A stretch of DNA of 64,000 nucleotides from assembly GCA_029204225.1 (NCBI GenBank), contig CM055107.1, forward strand, positions 25,569,391 through 25,633,390, in the 5' to 3' direction. The notes under the pieces are model-generated. The model worked only from the letters and a program-made list of their open reading frames with translations. It was not told the DNA's origin and did not search any database. The position numbers and the translations under genes were made by a program. How positions within the stretch are numbered: position 1 is the first letter of the stretch; each line of letters starts with the position of its first letter. Positions 56,189 through 64,000 of this stretch are shown here, in pieces. This DNA is from Diphasiastrum complanatum (taxonomy: Eukaryota; Streptophyta; Lycopodiopsida; Lycopodiales; Lycopodiaceae).

Positions 56189-57307
56189 TACCTTCCATGA
56201 ACGCTCTTGCATCTTGTCAGATAAGGAACACAAACAACTACTTCAACCAGCGCATATGTCTGTCCAATCTATTGCAAGAAGATCAGCTTCATTTTTTGAT
56301 TTAATCAGCTTTGTATCACAAAATAATAAGCATTTTGCATTTTTTAGATACAATGCTAAAGAAATATTTAATGTATTATGTATAATGTATAAACTCCTCA
56401 CCCAAGGATCCTATTCTAAGCATGCCAAAACCACAAAGGGAACAGGTGGTGGACAAACCAACCCAACCAAACCTAGATCGAACGGATCTAGCCCCCAAGC
56501 TATGGATCAATCTCAAAGAGGAATGAGGCATCACACCAACAACATACAGCTACTAGTTTCACAATCAAGGATACACTAGTGAGAGCCCAATAGGTATACT
56601 TATAACCTCCAAGGCCCATGCACCACTAGTAGTGCACTGTGACACCTCACTGGATACCTCTACTGCAGCCTATCTGGGCCACACATCCAGTTCCTCAATG
56701 ACTCACTGATAGACCCATACAAATCCACAACATGAGTTTAGGCCTACAACCATTAATTATGACCTTATACACATAAGGGCCCCAATTTCCTTATAGTCAT
56801 AAGTAACTTACGAGTTGTTGGTCTACCGATCTCTAGCGTGACACGCTATCTGAGACCAGTCATGGGCATGACATAATATCTACAATGTGTCTAAAGTCTT
56901 ATAGATGTCAGATTGCTATTAAAAACATACATTTCAAAGTTCACTATTGCTGGTAGAAAGCTGAAGCCTAAAACCAGATCACAATTCAACGTTCACAACA
57001 TCACAAGTGCACATAACAATGTTGAATGAACACATTTCAAACTTTGCAAACTAGATTGCATGCTCCAACTTCCACTTAACATTGTAATTTATGATCCGTC
57101 AGCAAACATCTATCACACATCTATACAAGGTAAACATTTGAATACAAATCATAACATTGGCAAGGCAAAACAAAGAATCGTTAATGTCACAATCAAAGTA
57201 TCGCTCAAAATCAAAGAACAGTTTTTAATTTCTCTGGGTCCGATTCTTTCCGATTCGACCAATTCTTTGACAAATCACGGTTCAAACCTCGGTTCGTGGA
57301 AACACTG
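55988..57307. mobile_element. hAT-like non-autonomous DNA transposon
   Basis: 1320 bp. Left end TAGTGTTTCCAC, right end read inward CAGTGTTTCCAC, that is 11 of 12 terminal bases. Flanks are TAGGACTG (55980-55987) and TAGGGCTG (57308-57315), an 8-bp duplication with one change. Sub-terminal GAATCGG and AACCG-type motifs also recur inverted. No transposase frame; the interior holds a 72-bp CT microsatellite and anonymous sequence. Confidence 0.75.
56115..56186. repeat. CT microsatellite
   Basis: Perfect (CT)36 or so inside the hAT-like element. Open frames across it encode only Ser-Leu runs and are artefacts. Confidence 0.97.
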
Positions 57308-57565
57308 TAGGGCTGATTCCTCCTTGAAAAAGGTGTGCTGAAAACAGTCGTTTTGGGTGTGCATCTTCCAGCCCATAAATCACACATTCTTTAGTGGAAT
57401 TTCAAGATCAGATTGTGAGCAAACGAGTGCTGAACTATCTGCAAGATGTATGTGGAAATTTGCCAACAAATTGAGAAGGATAGTAGGGCACAAATCTGTC
57501 CATAGATCAGGTCAAAGGCATGGAACTTTAATAACTGTCAACAGTCCTAATTAATAACTGCCAAA

Positions 57566-57692
57566 TGGAGATTGTAAGCGGAAGTTAGATATGGCTCTTC
57601 TTGTCACACCCTCCTCTCAGGAACTAATTCATTGAGGATGATTGTTGCATAGAATGATAAGAATCTATTGCGGTAGTCTCTAATTTCTAACA
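57566..57692 (+). repeat. Right terminal repeat of the miniature LTR element
   Basis: About 127 bp ending TTTCTAACA. Preceded by GCCAAA. It matches the left repeat at both ends. With the hAT insertion removed, the internal part is only about 475 bp, so this is a TRIM-like element. Confidence 0.6.
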
Positions 57693-57699
57693 CAAGCAG

Positions 57700-59950
57700 T
57701 CAGCCTACCAGAACATGAAAGGGGTCCATCTATGACCACAGTAACGCATGTCATAACACAGCAAAAGAAATGCTCAATGTTATGGTGAAGCCACATTAAA
57801 ACCAGAAAAGGAGTTCCAAAATAGCTTACAGTTGTAAACGAGTAGTATCCAAAAGGCAGCAACTCGAAGAGGTTGCCATACAAATTACTCCTTTGTATGT
57901 ATGGTAAAGCCATATACATTGAGACCACTGCAAAATTAGTATGTGAATAGATCATAAGGGGATTGATAGAAGCACAAATTCATAATTTAAGCCATCTCAT
58001 ATTCCCAGAAAGGAGCTTCACATTTCAGCTTCAAGGGGTCGAACCATCAAATCATATGAGCACACAGTATGCAGCATGTATGCTATAACATTTATTGGTC
58101 ATTACCTTCAAAGTTCACAATAGGTCCACAATAGTATATTCAGTTTGAACATGTTAGTTTTCAGTTTGAACATTGTCATTTTCAAATGACAACGTTACTA
58201 CCTGTTTCCTGATATTTTGTTTCTGAATAAGCATTGAGTATTTTGTTCACATAAACGAAAAATCCAAAGGTGAAAATCAACCTTCTCCAAGTATGCCCAC
58301 CGGATATAGTGGAATAAATGCGGTATACCTGTATCCAGCTCAAATTTTTGGATGTTAATGATTTGACCCACTAAAATTTGGCTCTGCATCATAAACTGAA
58401 ATTTTGAGGTGGAAAATTACTTACAAACAGCTCGAATTTCAAGGACAAAATATTCATGAAAAAGAGACAAAGTAACTGATCTTGTATTACATATCTTTGA
58501 AAGTATGGACCTTAAAATTACCTGATCCACGTCAACCATGTCGGACAAGCACCAAGCATATACAGAACATACTGTGGGTAACGTATCACCTGTTTGATAT
58601 CGAGATACAATTTTAGTAGATGCTCTGATTTTCAAGTTCGACTATGCACAAAAACCTGATTTTATACACTGCTCTTTGCATATCAAAACACCAGTAAATC
58701 ACTTAACACTTGGCAAACCTTCAGATCAGTTTACACACATGCTCCTGACAGTTGATAACAAAAGCAAGAAACTTAAATATATCAATAACAATGAGAGACC
58801 CTATTTTTTATTCAACATCATATGGCAGTTCTTGCTGCCTGAATGGGACATGTATTTGACACATAAGCACAATAGGGCATGATTTTCAGGAAAGACATGA
58901 AGAACTGTGTCCCACAGATCCAAACAAGTAAGTTTTCATCTACACCTCACAGCAGGAAGCCACCACTTCATATGTGAGAACTTGCCATGCCATTAAGTCA
59001 TAAGTATAATTTTTGTTGAATGCACTTTTCCTACTGATAATCTTACGTCATTTCATTTATTTTGCCATGTTACCTGCCTGCCTGCCTGTCTTTACATGTC
59101 ATACTGGCTCTAAATAGAGTTCTCTCCCTTCATAATCAGGATTTGTGGTCATGTATTACATCATGATAAAATGATCCCTGACCAGCTGACGGTAAGCAGC
59201 TTTTACTGTTACCTGTGAGAGAAGCACTAAATGTGAGGGGGAGCATATTTTGAACCACCACTATAGTGACAGTGGTGGGCACCCATGATAACATTTTAGA
59301 GAGATGGTGATATCACCCACCCTCACCGTTAGATGGTTGCTGCACCATGACTGACTTGTCAGTCCTGATGCAGAATGTGTTCATTCTCAATGTGAAGCAC
59401 AATAACCCAAGTGCCTCAACTAGACTCCTTTGATCAGCTGTCAAAGCTTTGACAGTCGGTCGAGTAAAAGGCTGAATATTTATTACGGGTCTTTTATACT
59501 TATTGTGCACTGTGGACCACTTCCCTATAAGATGATTCTACTAGCTCTACTAGGTCATAGATCCAAGAGTTTGGTATGCCCTCCATTTGTCAGGAGAAAA
59601 TATAACCAACTGCAAGTACCATGGCACCCTCATCCACTGGTGGTGGCTGCTTGAGAGCTGCAAGCACCATACCACCAAGCCTCCAGCACCCTTTGATGAG
59701 GGTGTGGTCCCTAATTGCCATAAATGTATAAACACACTCCCCATTTGTCATTTCAACCCACTAAAGCAGGCAGCATAGAGGTGAGACAAATAGGAGTTGG
59801 CCACACTGCCAAATAGCTGATTCCTGATTTGTATCCCATAAGTTTTTCTTCACAGCAGCCATAGCTCCACATCAAATTGTGGGCACAAGGCTTTTACAGT
59901 GTGTACATGCGTTGAACTAGCGTTCCCTGATTTGCACGAATGAAATTTAT
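57700..59950. other. Possible fragments of a spliced minus-strand gene; otherwise nothing clear
   Basis: On the minus strand a short exon-like stretch (58591-58524, GDTLPTVCSVYAWCLSDMVD) is bounded by ATCAAACAG/G and GATCAG/GTAATT. Further exon-like pieces read GIPHLFHYIRWAYLEK (about 58335-58288, donor AG/GTTGAT) and YGNLFELLPFGYYSFTT (about 57885-57830, donor CT/GTAAGC). I do not recognise the protein, and the pieces may be chance. Confidence 0.25.
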
Positions 59951-59984
59951 ATATCTTGAGTCATGAATATGCACTACTACTTCT

Positions 59985-60188
59985 GTGAGTAATTTTGATG
60001 CTCATGTTTGGCATCAAAGATTAGGTCATTTAAACATGAGGTCTATCTTGTACATGCATCATAATAGCCTGGTCAAGGATATGAATATTACTGTTGTCTC
60101 TAGTAAAAATCAGACTATCTGTGAAAATTGCTTACTAGGAAAACAACCTAGATCTAAAATTTTCCATTCTCCCGGTGCAACAGATTAG
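59985..60188 (+). pseudogene. Copia GAG-pre-integrase fragment
   Basis: A 67-codon frame reads AHVWHQRLGHLNMRSILYMH and ICENCLLGKQPRSKIFHSPG, the H..LGHLN and C..C..GKQ blocks at the start of the Copia integrase (zinc-binding HHCC type). Flanking protease and integrase core are absent. Confidence 0.85.
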
Positions 60189-60479
60189 CATGTGCTTTGA
60201 AGAGCTTATTCCAGGCATGGGCTTATGCATCTCTGCTCCTTCAAGTGACCTCTGTCTGAAGGTTCAGACCTCTGTTCAGAATGATCCACAATGTATAAAT
60301 TCTCAGCAAGCCAAACTCTTGCATCAGCTCAGACTTCCAATGCTTCGATCAGGTCCCCAACAATATTTCAATCAGGTCTCCAACATTTTTTTCAAAATAG
60401 ACCAGCTATTTCTTTTTCTACATATTTTTAGACTGTTGTGCTATGTTTGCCCTGCATATAACTTGCTGCTAATTCTCAT

Positions 60480-62154
60480 CAAATCAGGGTTAGTTATCCT
60501 GAGTGGGATACATGTTTGAAATTCTTAAGTATGTGATGGTTCTGGGGTAGTTCTCAACAAGCAACTACCTCACTCTTCAGATATCTAGCTCATCTGTTAT
60601 AGTTTTACTATTATTCTTGTATGCTCGTTTCGATAAGGTTCAAAAACACATTGGGACATGATAATTTCCTCACGATGCTGGATCAGCTTATTCTAGATAT
60701 CTTGCAGGCATTCCTCAACATATCTGCTTAATTACTATTCCTGGATAAGAATCCCTCAAAAAAGGGCAAATCTGTATGCTGACACACATCCATCAATATG
60801 TTGTTCCTTCCTACGTTCCCATAGCATTTTTCTGTCAATCCTCAGGGCAAATTTCTGTTTTCTCAACCCCTTCGTTTTTTCATATATTGATCCCCTTACA
60901 ATGTGCTCCTATGTAGATAATCTGACATGAAAGTTCAATCATCTCAATTACTTCTCTCCATCTGCTATACGCAGTCACCTGAAAACAACCAAACCAAACC
61001 CTTACTACCCCAGGATATTATGCTACAAAAATGTAGCACTTGCATTACACTCCATAACTCTTGATGGATATAAATATCTATTTGTGAAATTAGACTATAT
61101 TCAAAGAGAATATACCTATTTCTGTCTATCTCTTGATGGATACACAGAATCACACATAAGAAGACACACAGACACCTGAGCACACTCCAGAGAAATGATT
61201 AAGAAATGTGCAGACAATAATCTCCTCCATAGCACATGCAGCTATCGTTAGCAGAGCTGCACATGAAAATCATGCATTTGGTCTGTCTTCCAAATTGTTG
61301 CATCAACTTGCTAACACCACCACTTTACCCTTTCACACCACCAGCATATAGATCTTTCATTTGGAAAGTCTTCAAATGAGTACGTCAAGTTTGTTCAAGA
61401 ACTGACAAACTTTTAAATTTATGTTCAAGTTCTAATGGCCTTTCGACTGATTGAAATTTGAAATTGTCACCACTTCATCAACATGTCAAAAAATGGACAA
61501 CGTGACTTGTGATTTATCAAGAGCGTTTTTGAAGATAAGACTCACCAAATTATGAAATTTTTACTTCTTCAACTAGCAGCAATGCTTGGGCTTGTCAACT
61601 TTTCTTTTCTTCCTCTGTTTCAATTGTCGCACAAAATTAAGGGTTCACTTGAGTTCTTTCAGTTCTTTCATCTTACTGTTTGGGGAGAAACTGTCATCAT
61701 GCATGGCACAGTTGAGATGGAGGCAAGTACAAGATTACTCGGTGATCTGGGCTACTGCAGGATGGAACAAGGAGAAGAAAGCAAATTGTTGCACATTTGA
61801 AGGCTATCTTGCATACAGCCAAGGGGATCAAGGAATGCAAAAAGTGGGCTTGAATGGTAGCCTTCGCAGGGTGTGGTGTCCGTGCCTTGTTGAGAGGACA
61901 ATATGAAGGTGCTATCATGGCTAGTGAAGCTCTAAGTTCTCTTCGTATATAGGGGTAGCGCTTGCTTTATGTGGACAACAAGGACATTTTTGTAGTTTTC
62001 TGGGTCTATATGGACAATAATAAAAAACTATTTCGCTCATGAAAATTTAAGTATGCTAGGTAGTTTCATACTAGTTGTAAGTCAATTTTGAGCAGTTTTA
62101 TGGTGACATTTGATATATGTACATTTGTTCCCATTTTGGTCTCCGTGGACGTTA

Positions 62155-62155
<1 letters not shown>
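60480..62155. other. No gene recognised
   Basis: Short open frames without domains. The 106-codon frame at 61586-61906 is cysteine/serine-rich but unassigned. Confidence 0.3.

Positions 62156-62160
<5 letters not shown>

Positions 62161-62230
<70 letters not shown>
62161..62230. repeat. CT microsatellite at the 5' side of the LINE fragment
   Basis: Perfect (CT)35. It directly precedes the endonuclease coding sequence. Confidence 0.97.
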
Positions 62231-62232
<2 letters not shown>

Positions 62233-62234
62233 CA

Positions 62235-63265
62235 GGTTTTCTGATGATGGACCGGGACCTATTACTTCATATGGTGAGTACCTGTTACAGTTTGGTGAGG
62301 CACATGAGTTAGCCATTTATAATGGCCTACCTCACTGGCCTAATTCTGGCAGCTATACTTGTCACCCTCACAGTGGCGGTCATAGTGTGGTTGATTACCT
62401 CATGGGGTCACCGTCATCCATCCCTCTCATTCATAGATTCCATATCTCCCCTACCACCCTCTCTGATCATTCGTTCTTATCCTTCGCTATTGGCCACCTT
62501 CCACCATTACAACCTCTACACCAGTCCATCCTTCCCCGTGCACCCAAATACACCTTCCACCCCCTCTCCATCCCACTCTACCAGGAATCTCTCGCCTCCT
62601 TACTTCACTCTTTTCCACACAATGAACCGCTTGAGTCACAAGCCGCCTTCCTCACCACCTGTCTCCACACTGCTGCTACTTTCGCTTTCCCCTCTAAACC
62701 TCATCAACACAAACCAGTGCATCCACAATCATCCCGACCTTTCTAGCCACCGTGGTATGACATGGAATGCCGATCCCTTCACCACTCTATCACACATGCT
62801 CGTTTCCACGCCCGCCATCTCCTCCGCTCCTCACGGCAATTGTACAATCGTACACTCCGTCGCAAAAAACGTGCCTATGATGACTCCGAAGGTAATCGTC
62901 TTGTGAACCTCCTCATCTTCAGATGCTCCATATATTATGAGATTGAGGGAGATATCATTGTCTATTCCGTGACATGCCTACTACACTCAGAGCACTGATT
63001 GGTTATGAGGACTCTCGTTGTGTTGCACTTATGCTACGAGAGATGGTCTTGTTGCGCCAAGATATGTACCAGTCAGCTAACCAGCCACATCCTAGCTCTC
63101 AGGCTCAAATTACATCCTTCTTCACCAAGAGACGGACATGGTCTGATGACGATGACGATGACATACCACACCACCGATGTCAGAGACAATGTATCACTCA
63201 TAGTCATGCTGCAGTTCGCACTTCACGCCATGTTATGAGAGCACACAGTTTTCACCCTTCTAGAT
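62235..63265 (+). pseudogene. LINE ORF2-like remains: endonuclease, linker and C-terminal block
   Basis: The first frame (to 62746) reads YGEYLLQFGEAHELAIYNGL, GSYTCHPHSGGHSVVDYLMG and ISPTTLSDHSFLSFAIG. This is the SVVDY and SDH end of a LINE apurinic-type endonuclease that nicks the target DNA. A second frame (62762 on) has a basic linker, RQLYNRTLRRKKRAYD. A third (62974-63267) reads TTLRALIGYEDSRCVALMLR, then QAQITSFFTKRRTW and a run of six aspartates. QAQITSFF fits the PCNA-binding consensus Q-x-x-I-x-x-F-F. Reverse transcriptase is missing between the second and third parts. Confidence 0.6.
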
Positions 63266-63525
63266 GACATCAGCGACGGTCCATGTAACCTCATGTTGCA
63301 GCTCGTATCACATCTTTTTTCAGCAGCAACACTACATGATATTACTCTATTCCTGGCAGCTATATGGATAGTTGGCAATTTGTAGTTTATAGTTATGTTG
63401 TTCATTTCTCTTTTATGCATAGTTTTTTCTTGGAGACGTTTATATACGCTCACATGGTTTTCACATACTTGACATGTACTCCATTTGGTCTTATATGCCT
63501 TTTGGCATGGAAAAGACATTAATAA
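62235..63525 (+). mobile_element. LINE-like element, endonuclease part and 3' end, RT deleted
   Basis: Carries an EEP-type endonuclease C-terminal half, a short linker, a separate C-terminal block and a 3' end with AATAAAG (63521-63527) followed by a TTTC/CT simple-repeat tail. No reverse transcriptase lies between, so the element is internally deleted. Confidence 0.6.
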
Positions 63526-63528
63526 AGC

Positions 63529-63551
63529 TTTCTTTCTTTCTTTCTTTCTTT

Positions 63552-63611
<60 letters not shown>
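63529..63611. repeat. TTTC and CT simple-repeat tail
   Basis: (TTTC)n at 63529-63556 grading into (CT)n to 63611, right after the AATAAAG signal. This is the usual place for a LINE tail, which may have seeded the microsatellite. Confidence 0.9.
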
Positions 63612-63615
<4 letters not shown>

Positions 63616-63730
63616 CAGCCATCTCCATCTCCATCTCCATCTCCACGCAGCCATCTCCATCTCCACTGCTTCCATCTCCATCTCCACGCAGCCATCTTCA
63701 TCTCCTCACTGCTTCCATCTCCATGCAACT
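63612..63730. repeat. CCATCT minisatellite
   Basis: Repeats of CCATCT/CCATCTCCACGCAG arranged in a higher-order unit of about 40 bp. Frames through it encode simple Ser-Ile-Ser runs and are not genes. Confidence 0.85.
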
Positions 63731-63739
63731 CCCTCTTCT

Positions 63740-64000
63740 TCTTTCTATGTGGCTAGATCTACCTTTTATGTGCATAATACTTTCTTGCCTCACTTTTAGC
63801 TACTCTAAGCTTGTTTCTCAAGATTACATTGCTGCTATCCTTTGGCAATAGATCCTCAACAGTTTGAGTTTTGAAAATTTGATTTTTCTTGATCTCAAAA
63901 TTTTTGCAATCTATAAAATCTGTACAGTAAGTACGGATACGTACCGTACTGCAAGTACAGGCTGACTACTGCGTAGTACTATGTCTTACCTTCGATCTGA
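63740..64000. other. No gene recognised
   Basis: Nothing supported in the last bases of the window. Confidence 0.3.

Noticed and set aside
56076-56579. 167-codon open frame
   Set aside because: It is open because of the CT microsatellite (Ser-Leu run); the remainder has no domain.
59580-59760. Histidine/tryptophan-rich short frame at 59587-59778
   Set aside because: Both strands are open over the same stretch and nothing matches a known family.
63223-63687. Long minus-strand frame with Glu-Arg runs
   Set aside because: An artefact of the CT array and the CCATCT minisatellite, antisense to the LINE.

Overview
The window reads as a gene-poor, AT-rich stretch of a land-plant nuclear genome, dominated by nested and decayed transposable elements. 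The plant assignment rests on an intact intronless ELC/VPS23-type ESCRT-I gene, a pectin-methylesterase-inhibitor-like fragment, many Copia and Gypsy retrotransposons primed by initiator Met tRNA (TGGTATCAGAGC-type sites), and long CT microsatellites. I cannot name the species. The repeat style would suit a fern or another large seed-free or gymnosperm genome, but that is only an impression.

Layout. 0.6-4 kb: an internally deleted Copia on the minus strand (A1). 8.1-10 kb: copy 1 of an unidentified repeated gene, inverted. 10.2-12.9 kb: a related Copia on the plus strand (A2) with a chimeric LTR. 13.3-20 kb: a degraded Gypsy (RT/RNase H, then integrase, PPT and 3' LTR) split by a miniaturised Copia (B). 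22.2-22.5 kb: an endonuclease fragment. 24.6-24.9 kb: a PMEI-like fragment. 26.7-27.9 kb: ELC/VPS23, the one clearly intact gene. 30-37 kb: Gypsy and Copia pieces, a possible small proline-rich membrane protein (34.8 kb) and a well-defined Gypsy LTR (36.4 kb). 37.6-38.3 kb: a decayed coiled-coil gene. 40.3-42 kb: copy 2 of the unidentified repeated gene. 43.3-53.1 kb: a Copia gag/protease split by an 8.6-kb insertion. 55.4-57.7 kb: a tiny LTR element carrying a hAT-like insertion. 60 kb: a Copia fragment. 62.2-63.5 kb: the 3' part of a LINE-like element.

The most unusual object is the 8.6-kb insertion at 44110-52744, flanked by an apparent 8-bp target duplication (TGTTTTGG). It carries two divergently transcribed, intron-containing but now broken genes. 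The minus-strand gene encodes a transposase-like protein with candidate acidic residues in GMDKKK, YLQLDN..NKN and GFLLVGH.HDQID motifs, plus a chromatin-reader-like C-terminus. The plus-strand gene encodes a ParB/sulfiredoxin-like segment (LLGGIHSLQA) followed by a beta-class DNA methyltransferase segment ending in LFSGSGTT. About ten variants of a 17-19 bp palindrome (ACCTATGCTNAGCATAGGT) fill the space between the genes, inside a pair of inverted arms of about 113 bp. Three more lie in an intron of the methyltransferase gene. I infer a DNA transposon that brings its own DNA-methylation and site-binding module; the function of the palindromes is not shown by the sequence.
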